Assembly: GCA_018656855.1 (NCBI GenBank)
Contig: JABHYP010000338.1
Coordinates: forward strand, 1 to 13,400
DNA length: 13,400 nt
Direction of reading: 5' to 3'
Origin: Candidatus Latescibacterota bacterium
Lineage (GTDB): Bacteria; Latescibacterota; Latescibacteria; Latescibacterales; Latescibacteraceae
Shown here: positions 1 to 7,007 of the stretch, piece after piece
Position numbering within the stretch: the stretch's first letter is position 1
Layout: each line of letters begins with the position of its first letter
Made by a program: the position numbers and the translations under genes
Notes under the pieces: model-generated
What the model saw: the letters and a program-made list of their open reading frames with translations, nothing else
Database searches by the model: none
What the model was told of the DNA's origin: nothing

Positions 1-3000
1 AAATCTGGGTATTAGCATTTGTATTCTGAGTGCCCTTACTAACTACCCTGACGGAAGCGACAATACTACCATCGTCAGCATCCGTAATATTCAGAGCACC
101 TCCAGCATTGTAAACGGCTGCGTTAAGTATCCACCTGTTGTTTGCGGCGTCATTGATCACACGGTTGGCGATCAGAGTGCCGACAGCGGGATACTCGGTG
201 AAAGGCATTTCCGCATTGGGATCACCATCGACGACATCGAAGTAAGTTTTTTCGACAGCAACATACAGGTCAGCGAAGTCAATACTGCTGCCTTCATCAG
301 CGATACGCAGCTCGATGGTTGTGGTATCACCCTTGGACACTGAGAAGTTCGAAGGAGCAATCATCACGTTCATCTGGTTCGCATCTTCACCGGTATTGGC
401 AAATGTAATCGTACCAGGCGCTCTGTACAGAGTAATATACTCGCTTGAGAAGTCTGTTACTGGAACTGCATTGGTAATTAAGGCGGTAATAGCCACATCG
501 ATGGTATCATCATACTGCTTTCCTTCATTGACTAAAGCACCGACACCTGCAGCAGTAAATTCACCAATGGTATTGAATCTGACTGTGACATCATTACCAC
601 TTATAGCTGTAATAACACCTGATGCACCGCTATCTGCTGTTACCCAATCACCGACAGCAGGAGCTAAAGCTACTAAAGCGGCCGATGTGAAAGTCTGGAC
701 TTTCCAGCTCTGGTCATCGAGACCAATGTATACCACGTAGTTACTGTTCCAGTCGGGAGCACCACCGGCATTATTAACATCAGTCAAATACCTGATGGCT
801 CCTTCCGAGGGTTTCCTCAGAATGAAATCATAATAAGAAGCCTCGTTTGCACCGGATTCTTTCAGCCATGTAGCACCGGCTATTGGTCCGGTGGCTGAGT
901 TAAGCAGGTATGCATCACTATTTCCAGCAGCGCTGTCAATACTGATGAGTCCTCTTTCGACATTAGTTCCGCCGCCTACCTGAATGGTCATGGGTGTAAT
1001 ATTCTCCTCACCCTGGCCGAATGTGGAACCTTCCTTTACGATGAAGATACCGATATCGGCATCGTCGTCGGCGTCAAATACACTGAAGTCAAACCTGAAT
1101 GCCTCCTCAGGATAAACTGTAGCACCTTTAACAGACGGAGTCTCAAGAGTAGCATACGAAGAACCGGAACCGGAACCGCTTAAGAACTGCAGGTAAGATG
1201 TTAGAGCTTCATCCTTATGAAGCAATCCATCATCTCCAAGCGCAACAAGTCTTGCGATTGAAGGGGCTGCCTTGTTCTCGTCGATGACTGCATACAGATG
1301 ATAATAACCTCTGTCTACAGGAGTCCATGTTCCGGACTCGATATCAGCCTCGATATCCCACTCGAAATATGAACCGGCCTTGGTTTCAGACTGCTCACCT
1401 AGATTAGCCGCTATCTGATGAGTGTTAGCATGAGCCCTGAGGGCAGTTACTTCGTCAGCGGCAAATTTCGCATTAGGCATATTTGCAATAAGGGCGCTCG
1501 TATCCTGATAGAGATAGAATGATATGATACAGGAATCGTCAATATCCTGGTCACCATCGACACCGTTTTCCTTGCCCCAACTCAGCATGATATACTTGTT
1601 CTTGGAAATATCAATCTGAACGCCGTCCATTCCAGCAGGTGCGACTGCGGTTTCGGAATCATACTCAGTCAGCGCATCAATTATGAGTTTAGGCGCATGA
1701 ACCAGGTCTGCCGTCAGGTTCGTTGAACCATGACCGGTTGCGTTCTGAACAACCTGATGTGTACCGTCATTAGCAACCGCATAGATAGTATAACTCGTTG
1801 CCTCAAGATACGGAGTTACATCGAGATCCCATGTATATTTGATATACGGGGGATAATCGTCGGTTTTGAAACCTCCCTGAAGCAGTGTAGCACCGGTAAG
1901 ACCATTCACGACAATATTAGGAGCAGTACCGACCGAATCAATATCAGCCACACTAAGATTACTGTCTGAAGAGAAATAGATCTGAACTGTAGCATTATCG
2001 TTATAATCATTGGCCTTGATATAAAGATCAAGATCAGTCGAGGTACCCAGACCGGCGGTAACGGAACCGTCAAACCTGTAATAAGCACCGGTATCAATAC
2101 TGACGCTCGAATCATCGCTGTATCCGGCACCAAGTCCAGCCAAACCGGGATAACCAACCTGGTCAATACCGCCGTTTGTATCGGCAGTTCCATCCTCGTC
2201 ATACAAGTTATCCTGATTTCTGTCAAAACCGAGGAGTTCAACCCACGGATAATGCCATACTGTCAGTTTGTCAGACTGCGCCAATATAAACTGGCTGGTC
2301 ACATCACTTGTGACATAGAAGTAATAATCACCTTCAAGCTGAAGAGCTGATACAGCCATAGGATTTACTCCGGCATCGCCCTCATTTAATTCATATTCCA
2401 GGCCGGTTGTCGAATCAAATATGAGAACGTTAGCGGTGGGATCTATGAGGTCCCTGTCTTCAGTGGAGGCATAGATCCTGTAAGTGACGTCATTCGCATT
2501 GTCTGCTGCGGCATCAAATACTTTAATTACCGTTGTGCCTGCATCATCCCAGAATTTGAGATAGTCACTTTCTACCTGGTTATTAGAAGTTAAACCTTCA
2601 TCATGGATAAAGTCAGGTAGTGCGGTTGCCAGGAGTGGGTCTCCAGAAGTAGGATACTTCTCTCCATACGTCGTTGTAGTATCATTATCAGCCATTAATA
2701 TCGCTTCGAAGCTGACAAGATCAATCGAACCAGCAGCCGCCGCAAAGGTAACTTCCGTACTGGCTGAAGTCGGAATGTTCGGCTCTGTGGGAGCAGCATC
2801 GAATACAACGGAATACCTATGAGTGCCCGCTGGTACTGCTGACGTAGTAATTGGGAACATTACCCAGAGCTCGTCATCCGCAGCGACAGCAGCAGTTGCA
2901 ATCGCAATGTTTATTTGATTTGTAGTGACTGCAGTAACAGCAAATACAGCTGTATTGGCAGTGCTCCAGGAAAGAGCAACCTCGTCGGTATAGGTCGTAG

Positions 3001-3259
3001 ACCCATCAACATCCGCAACAAACACATCGCCGGGTAATGTAATAATTACCGCGTTGGCATTTGCAGCATTCGCAGCGGAAAATTTGATGTGAAGCATCTG
3101 CCAGTAATAATTATCGGCATCCGGATCACCGTTTTCGTTTACCACAGCGCCTTTAGGCAGGACAGTCGGAGTAATATCGAATTCCTGCGCTCCAAGCGCC
3201 TGGCTCGCCCCAAGAATCAGCATAAGCAAGGCGAATAAAATAAACTTTCTCGAACTCAT
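1..3259 (-). CDS. Large secreted multidomain surface protein, 3' end outside window
   Basis: The reading frame is open from an ATG at 3259 to the window edge (1086 residues, no stop), so the C terminus is unseen. AAGGAG at 3268-3273, 8 nt from the ATG, supports the start. Residues 1-24 are a Sec signal peptide: a short basic start (SSRK), a leucine-rich core, and a probable cut after ALGA before QEF. The mature part is rich in Asp, Thr, Ala and Gly, has very few Cys, and reads as tandem beta-sandwich modules. A strand motif of the form Y-x-[IFL]-Y-[AV] recurs near residues 260, 312, 490 and 653. Asp/Asn-rich loops at about 346-364 and 564-575 look like calcium sites. Residues about 962-1075 resemble a cohesin-type beta-sandwich (a strand-rich domain with a V-S-K-G-D turn). 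No catalytic domain is visible. The role is probably cell-surface or extracellular structure, adhesion or binding; the family is not recognised with certainty. The anchoring or secretion signal should lie in the missing C terminus. Confidence 0.85.
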   Translation of the reverse strand, partial: MSSRKFILFALLMLILGASQALGAQEFDITPTVLPKGAVVNENGDPDADNYYWQMLHIKFSAANAANANAVIITLPGDVFVADVDGSTTYTDEVALSWSTANTAVFAVTAVTTNQINIAIATAAVAADDELWVMFPITTSAVPAGTHRYSVVFDAAPTEPNIPTSASTEVTFAAAAGSIDLVSFEAILMADNDTTTTYGEKYPTSGDPLLATALPDFIHDEGLTSNNQVESDYLKFWDDAGTTVIKVFDAAADNANDVTYRIYASTEDRDLIDPTANVLIFDSTTGLEYELNEGDAGVNPMAVSALQLEGDYYFYVTSDVTSQFILAQSDKLTVWHYPWVELLGFDRNQDNLYDEDGTADTNGGIDQVGYPGLAGLGAGYSDDSSVSIDTGAYYRFDGSVTAGLGTSTDLDLYIKANDYNDNATVQIYFSSDSNLSVADIDSVGTAPNIVVNGLTGATLLQGGFKTDDYPPYIKYTWDLDVTPYLEATSYTIYAVANDGTHQVVQNATGHGSTNLTADLVHAPKLIIDALTEYDSETAVAPAGMDGVQIDISKNKYIMLSWGKENGVDGDQDIDDSCIISFYLYQDTSALIANMPNAKFAADEVTALRAHANTHQIAANLGEQSETKAGSYFEWDIEADIESGTWTPVDRGYYHLYAVIDENKAAPSIARLVALGDDGLLHKDEALTSYLQFLSGSGSGSSYATLETPSVKGATVYPEEAFRFDFSVFDADDDADIGIFIVKEGSTFGQGEENITPMTIQVGGGTNVERGLISIDSAAGNSDAYLLNSATGPIAGATWLKESGANEASYYDFILRKPSEGAIRYLTDVNNAGGAPDWNSNYVVYIGLDDQSWKVQTFTSAALVALAPAVGDWVTADSGASGVITAISGNDVTVRFNTIGEFTAAGVGALVNEGKQYDDTIDVAITALITNAVPVTDFSSEYITLYRAPGTITFANTGEDANQMNVMIAPSNFSVSKGDTTTIELRIADEGSSIDFADLYVAVEKTYFDVVDGDPNAEMPFTEYPAVGTLIANRVINDAANNRWILNAAVYNAGGALNITDADDGSIVASVRVVSKGTQNTNANTQI

Positions 3260-3330
3260 TTGTTATTCTCCTTCATTATAATGAGAATTAACTTTTTAAA
3301 ATACTCTTAAATACATGCTAATAAATAATT

Positions 3331-3347
3331 AAGGGATATTTTCCCTT
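3331..3347. repeat. Small inverted repeat AAGGGA/TCCCTT upstream of surface protein
   Basis: AAGGGA (3331-3336) and TCCCTT (3342-3347) form a perfect 6-bp inverted repeat around a 5-nt AT loop, about 70 nt upstream of the surface-protein start and inside its presumed leader. It could be a small hairpin in the mRNA or a protein-binding site. There is no T-tract on the minus strand that would make it a terminator. Confidence 0.4.
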
Positions 3348-3424
3348 TTCACCTTTTCCGTTATTGATAGTAAACCACTCACACAAGAAGCCATTTGAAA
3401 ATGAAACCGTTAAATAAATGTGGT

Positions 3425-3455
3425 AAAAAACGAATGATTCAGCCTTCGAATCATT
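3425..3455 (-). terminator. Hairpin plus T-tract (intrinsic terminator or attenuator)
   Basis: On the minus strand AATGATTC (3455-3448) and GAATCATT (3440-3433) form a perfect 8-bp stem with a 7-nt loop. CG and then six T (3430-3425) follow. The stem is AU-rich, so the terminator would be of moderate strength. On the plus strand the same stem is followed by TAGC and five T, so it may act in both directions. It lies 166 nt upstream of the surface-protein start. It could end a short upstream transcript or serve as an attenuator in the leader of that gene. Confidence 0.5.
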
Positions 3456-3504
3456 TAGCTTTTTGCGTCATGAAAAACTCTCCTTCCCTGGATAAAAATG
3501 ATAG

Positions 3505-3535
3505 AAAGCGGCTGTACATCCATGTACAGCACTTT
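3505..3535. repeat. Long near-perfect inverted repeat in the surface-protein leader
   Basis: GCTGTACAT (3511-3519) and ATGTACAGC (3522-3530) are perfect complements around CC. AAAG (3505-3508) and CTTT (3532-3535) extend the pairing beyond a small internal loop. In RNA the loop would have to open to about 8 nt, leaving a stem of six GC/AU pairs plus the outer four. On DNA it is a 20-bp dyad suited to a dimeric regulator. The core CTGTACA/TGTACAG recurs elsewhere in the window. Confidence 0.55.
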
Positions 3536-3591
3536 AAAAGAATTAATTTTTCCCTCCTGAATTATATTTTTCGCCTATCGAGTTATCTCTG

Positions 3592-3667
3592 CCCCCACCT
3601 AATCTCCCGGAGGAGAACTTTCCTTGCAGTTTTCGAGGTTTGCCCCTTTTTTTAGGGCGCATGGGGG
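3592..3667 (-). ncRNA. Candidate structured leader RNA (three-way-junction-like)
   Basis: Read on the minus strand, this GC-rich island stands out from its AT-rich surroundings. CCCCCAU (3667-3661) can pair with GUGGGGG (3598-3592) as a closing helix. Inside are a hairpin GCCCU-A7-GGGGC (3658-3642) and a hairpin UCUCC-UCCG-GGAGA (3616-3603), the latter with a UNCG-type tetraloop closed by C-G. In the joining segment CUGC (3629-3626) can instead pair with GCAG (3592-3589), which competes with the last pair of the closing helix or forms a pseudoknot. I do not recognise a known riboswitch class. Helices are seen by eye only; no covariation evidence is available. Confidence 0.3.
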
Positions 3668-3673
3668 TCTTTA

Positions 3674-3681
3674 TTTATATA
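3674..3681 (-). promoter_or_regulatory. Possible -10 element just upstream of the structured island
   Basis: On the minus strand TATATAAA (3681-3674) precedes the island. A start about 6-8 nt downstream would fall at 3667-3669, exactly where the closing helix CCCCC begins. No good TTGACA-like element is seen 17 nt upstream (the sequence there is CAGTTT), so the call rests on the -10 match and its position. Confidence 0.25.
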
Positions 3682-4471
3682 GTCTTTTCTACTGTTTTAA
3701 ACTGGATAGGCCTATTATTTTTAACAATAATTATTATATAATAAAAGATAAAAATATACTTCTTCCCTATTTACATCGGAATTTATCGGGAATACTTTAG
3801 AAATTACACACATTTTTTTATGAAAATTTATCAATATTTTTCATCATAGCAATAAAGGGTAATTAATGAAAATAATTCAACATACCATAAAAATTCAGAT
3901 ATTGACCCGATTTCTTAAATTAGCACATTTAATGCCAATAATTCATATTTTTCATATCATATAAAAAAAAGAATTACCGCTTCAAGACTTATTACTTTAT
4001 TATTATTGTTCTTAGTTAAAATAAATGGAAGGGGAAAAGTGCGTAGAATTTAATTTAACAAAAAACACCTTTACATCAAATTGTTCAGAAAAGCGGACAA
4101 AATGTTCCTGTTTAAATAGGAAACATATTCCTTTTCATAAAAATTTATTTAAAATTATTAGGGAAAGATATTGGAAGGTATGTGAATTTTATGCCAAATA
4201 TTGACTCAATGCTTTATCGGTTTTTTTTCACAACTTGGAAAATTTGTTAAATCTGCATTATTAATAATATTTACAGCAGAGGCCGCTGAAATAAAATAAT
4301 AATGATGGTATGATTTTTTCACCCTTAATATTATTGATATGAACTTTTTCAATTTTATTCATTGTTTTCCTCTGTGTACCCTGCGTTTCCTTCGGATTAA
4401 TATTTTAAAGTTATTTTGAAATTTATTACGAAATTCATAGCTCCACCATAAAAGCGGGAGGCATGTTTACC

Positions 4472-6055
4472 TCACGTTTCAGATATTCCTGTAAGCAGAG
4501 TAAGATGTTTTTTGATATGTGTCACCACATTTTCCCGATAAAATTCCCTGCTGTTTCTCAGTACAGCTTTTAACTCTTCACCCATCCTGCCTAACACAAC
4601 ACCATACGCTATATGGAGAACTTGTCGAGTATCCTGATCGTTTGCTATCAATTCCAGCATATCATCCTGTTTGAGTTGTAACACTCTGGGAATCCTGGAA
4701 ACGTCGGCTGATATTTGATAACTTTTTACATTTTCATGAAACGTATCGATAGAAAGCGTTAGTATCTTCCTGAAAAGGTCAATGTCAACTTGAGCCACGG
4801 CTTTAAGCGCTTCAATATACGAAGTTCCGGCTGTTTTGACATGGAAAAAACCATCCGTAATTTCTCCGAAAGCTGGGTATATGCTGAATTTGTCTGAACC
4901 GGAATGAAGGCTCATACGGTATTCTCCGAGTTCACAGGCGAGAGATACGTGCTTTTCGAGAGAACGGCGAAACTCGCCGAGGTCACCTCTGTAATCGATG
5001 CCTTTTTCGAAAGCTCCCTCAAACCGTGGAGCAAGGCTGAACAGATTTACTCCCGCACTTGTAAGTTCCGTTACTATAATGTGATGGTCGAGAACACTTG
5101 TCGTGTTAGAGGTTTCATCAATTGACATCTCAAAATTAAAACTTGAACCGCCTTTTTGCTCGATAAGTCTGCTATATGCTTTCACTCCATGGCGTATTGC
5201 GGCAAGATATGTAACACCCGATTGAACCACTGAACGTGCATCGGCGCCGTTAGTTCCTTCATACCGTGAAATAAATGCATCAACCTCCTCATTATTTTCA
5301 AACAATCCGGAAAGTTTTTGTTTGAGTACATCATCTGAATCGGTATTCGCATCGTTGTCAATCATGTCAGAAGGATCAAGGGTAAACATGGTGAAACCTA
5401 CCCGGGCAGCTTCCTCAATTTCTTCAAGATTCTTTAGATGGTCTGCATCAGCTCCCCAGGGTGAAGTATAACCGCATCCAAACACCGACCATGTAACATC
5501 GTCCAGAACCTGCTGAAAAGTACGCCCTGTTTTATGATTCTCGCGAACCGACTGCTGGGCAAGCACAGGGGGCATGTTAAAGCTTTCACATGCTTCTATG
5601 TGCCAAGGTGTCGCAGGTGCGGGATTTCCGATACGGTCGCCGGTACCGAATGACTGCCTGCAGTCGAGTACGGAAGGAGCCGTATGGGGGACACTTTTTC
5701 TTAATTGGCAGGCATTTCCGTTGTCAAGCGGACATGAAATGGCATAATATGTAATACCATCCTCGAGGTCAGTCAGAGATTCTCCTGAAAATCCGGAAAG
5801 CGCTCTTTCATACTGCGATACTATTACAAGATTAGTTTGTTCATCTTGTTCGCTTAGCATAAAAAGAGCAGAATCTGTCTTAACAAAAGAATTCGTAATC
5901 ACAGAGGCTTCAGAAGCCAGTTTGTTTTTAAAAGATTCTAAGGAGACATTTCTGTTGAAAGCCCTTGATTGAACTGCACTATGTAAGATATTCTTTAACA
6001 TCGAAAAATAAGTCCCAAGTTTCAGTTTCCAGATTCTATGTTCAATAATTACCAT
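4472..6055 (-). CDS. uxaE: Tagaturonate epimerase family protein (UxaE-like)
   Basis: This 527-residue cytoplasmic protein matches the UxaE family (tagaturonate/fructuronate epimerase, known from Thermotoga hexuronate catabolism), which interconverts D-tagaturonate and D-fructuronate so that galacturonate can enter the fructuronate-mannonate route. I recognise it from the blocks FGCGYTSPWGADADHL (192-207), MSIDET (310-315), DHHIIVTELTSAGVNLFSLA (323-342), RFEGAFEKGIDYRGD (344-358) and LHSGSDKFSIYP (383-394). The paired histidines near 324-325, H384 and nearby acidic residues are plausible metal or catalytic ligands (inference). It is somewhat longer than family members I recall. The first 18 residues (basic, aromatic) lack a clear Shine-Dalgarno site, and Met19 is an alternative start. 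It is the last gene of the SDR-SDR-UxaE run, 57 nt or less after the preceding stop, consistent with one transcript. An exact biochemical role needs an assay, but the family assignment is firm. Confidence 0.85.
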   Translation of the reverse strand: MVIIEHRIWKLKLGTYFSMLKNILHSAVQSRAFNRNVSLESFKNKLASEASVITNSFVKTDSALFMLSEQDEQTNLVIVSQYERALSGFSGESLTDLEDGITYYAISCPLDNGNACQLRKSVPHTAPSVLDCRQSFGTGDRIGNPAPATPWHIEACESFNMPPVLAQQSVRENHKTGRTFQQVLDDVTWSVFGCGYTSPWGADADHLKNLEEIEEAARVGFTMFTLDPSDMIDNDANTDSDDVLKQKLSGLFENNEEVDAFISRYEGTNGADARSVVQSGVTYLAAIRHGVKAYSRLIEQKGGSSFNFEMSIDETSNTTSVLDHHIIVTELTSAGVNLFSLAPRFEGAFEKGIDYRGDLGEFRRSLEKHVSLACELGEYRMSLHSGSDKFSIYPAFGEITDGFFHVKTAGTSYIEALKAVAQVDIDLFRKILTLSIDTFHENVKSYQISADVSRIPRVLQLKQDDMLELIANDQDTRQVLHIAYGVVLGRMGEELKAVLRNSREFYRENVVTHIKKHLTLLTGISET

Positions 6056-6112
6056 GTATGGATTTGATTTACCAAACCCTTTAAGGTTAAGGTTTTATGT
6101 TTCAGGTCCTCG

Positions 6113-6889
6113 CTATCGTGCCAGCCAGCCGCCGTCAACAGGTAAAATCGTACCATGAATATAATCCGATGCTGTCGAACCAAGAAACAAAAACGGCCCC
6201 ACCAGATCTTCAGGCCCACCCCACCTCCCGACAGGAAGACGTTCCATAATTGAAGGATTTCTTTTCGGGTCCTCTTTAAGAGGCCTGGTAATCTCGGTTA
6301 AAATGTAACCGGGGGCTATTGCGTTGACATTGATACCACGCGGCGCCCACTCGTTACAGAGGGATTTTGTGAACTGAGTAATAGCTGCTTTTGCAGCAGC
6401 ATACGATGGAACAAGATATCCGCCAGACCAGGCAAGCATGCTGGAACAATTGACTATCTTACCCCCCTCTCCACGTTCGAGCATATGACGGCCGACCTCA
6501 CGGCACATGAAAAAGGTTCCTTTCGCCTGAATGTTCACGACCATATCCCACTTATCCTCAGGATACTCCTCGCATTTCGCACGGAAAAGAACTCCAGCGC
6601 CATTGATAAGAACATCAATTTTGCCGAAATCTTTAATAATCTGCGCAACCGAATCCACTATCATAGGAACTTTGGAAACGTCACAGTTATAAACTCTTGC
6701 TGTTCTACCCATATCTTCAATAGCTTTTTTTGTTTCCTCGGCGCCTTTCATATTAACGTCAACAATCGCAACATCCGCACCTGCCTCGCCATACCCTTTG
6801 GCAACCTCCCGGAATATGCCCGAAGAACCGCCTGTAATTATCGCAACCTTGCCAGAAAAATCAAAATTTACATCATTATATTCTTTCAA
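6113..6889 (-). CDS. kduD: KduD-like short-chain dehydrogenase with altered glycine motif
   Basis: A classical SDR of 258 residues from a TTG start. It closely resembles 2-dehydro-3-deoxy-D-gluconate 5-dehydrogenase (KduD), which reduces 2,5-diketo-3-deoxygluconate to 2-keto-3-deoxygluconate in pectin/uronate breakdown. Shared blocks are SSML..GG..VPSYAAAK, NEWA..GINVNAIAPGY, RLPVGRWGGPEDL and the C-terminal SDYIHG..LPVDGGWLAR. Catalytic residues are present: N119, S149/S150, Y163 and K167. D44 at the end of the second strand points to NAD(H). The nucleotide-binding motif is TGGSSGIF (19-26), with Phe in place of the last Gly of TGxxxGxG, and NGAG replaces NNAG (96-99). TTG is preferred over the ATG at 6901 because GGAGG (6899-6895) lies 5 nt before TTG, while nothing resembling a ribosome site precedes the ATG. 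Another sugar-alcohol or uronate SDR role, such as fructuronate reduction, is possible. Confidence 0.8.
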   Translation of the reverse strand: MKEYNDVNFDFSGKVAIITGGSSGIFREVAKGYGEAGADVAIVDVNMKGAEETKKAIEDMGRTARVYNCDVSKVPMIVDSVAQIIKDFGKIDVLINGAGVLFRAKCEEYPEDKWDMVVNIQAKGTFFMCREVGRHMLERGEGGKIVNCSSMLAWSGGYLVPSYAAAKAAITQFTKSLCNEWAPRGINVNAIAPGYILTEITRPLKEDPKRNPSIMERLPVGRWGGPEDLVGPFLFLGSTASDYIHGTILPVDGGWLAR

Positions 6890-6894
6890 GTGTG

Positions 6895-6899
6895 CCTCC
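6895..6899 (-). promoter_or_regulatory. Shine-Dalgarno site that decides a TTG start
   Basis: GGAGG on the minus strand, with a 5-nt spacer to TTG at 6889-6887. It overlaps the in-frame ATG at 6901-6899, which would start four codons earlier and has only an AT-rich run (CTTTTATTC) before it. The KduD family's usual length of about 250-255 residues also favours the shorter form. Confidence 0.6.
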
Positions 6900-6919
6900 A
6901 TGAATAAAAGATAGTTTAT

Positions 6920-6945
6920 GGTTTGTGGTTTGTGGTTTGTGGTTT
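6920..6945. repeat. Tandem heptamer repeat GGTTTGT between the two SDR genes
   Basis: Three exact copies of GGTTTGT (6920-6940) are followed by a partial copy GGTTT (6941-6945); the unit reads ACAAACC on the transcribed strand. It lies in the 118-nt spacer between the SDR stop at 7008 and the TTG start at 6889, about 20 nt ahead of the next ribosome site. It is a simple microsatellite-like tract; its copy number could vary between strains. Confidence 0.85.
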
Positions 6946-7007
6946 CGATTACTTTTCTACTTGAAAATAATTATTTAAAATTACAAAGGTGGACAGCAAG
7001 GGAAAAC

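Larger units (their letters stand above)
3260..4471. other. AT-rich gap of 1.2 kb with leader-like elements
   Basis: No convincing ordinary protein gene lies here. The stretch 3670-4440 is strongly AT-rich with scattered A and T runs. The part nearest the surface-protein gene carries the separately listed foldable island, inverted repeats and hairpin-T-tract. On the minus strand there are three tiny ORFs with plausible Shine-Dalgarno sites: six codons at 3451-3471, 33 codons at 4261-4362, and nine codons at 4435-4464 directly after the epimerase stop. They are discussed as findings because nothing beyond the start signals supports them. A palindrome ATAGGCCTAT sits at 3706-3715. No terminator for the epimerase operon is obvious at 4380-4471. 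Confidence 0.7.

Noticed and set aside
315..740. 141-codon plus-strand ORF
   Set aside because: Antisense shadow of the surface protein, which has an unbroken 1086-codon frame, a signal peptide and a ribosome site on the minus strand.
3395..3655. 86-codon plus-strand ORF in the AT-rich gap
   Set aside because: No ribosome site, biased and frame-incoherent composition, and it overlaps the hairpins and GC-rich island that explain the sequence better on the other strand.
3592..3667. Cyclic-di-GMP class I (GEMM) riboswitch, suggested by GGGGCAAACC on the minus strand
   Set aside because: The signature GACGCAAAGCC segment and the GGGUUACC receptor half do not follow in order. A GACGCAAA string 180 nt downstream belongs to the short ORF, not to a GEMM fold.
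4191..4250. 19-codon plus-strand ORF MPNIDSMLYRFFFTTWKIC, faintly like the start of Rpn/DUF2887-type transposase-related proteins
   Set aside because: Too short, and the ribosome site is 12 nt away. No further similarity appears after the T8 run in any frame.
4263..4283. CAGC/GCTG hairpin as a terminator for the uxaE operon
   Set aside because: Only four pairs, and no T-tract follows on the minus strand.
6485..6907. 140-codon plus-strand ORF
   Set aside because: Antisense to the KduD-like SDR, whose conserved motifs fix the true frame.
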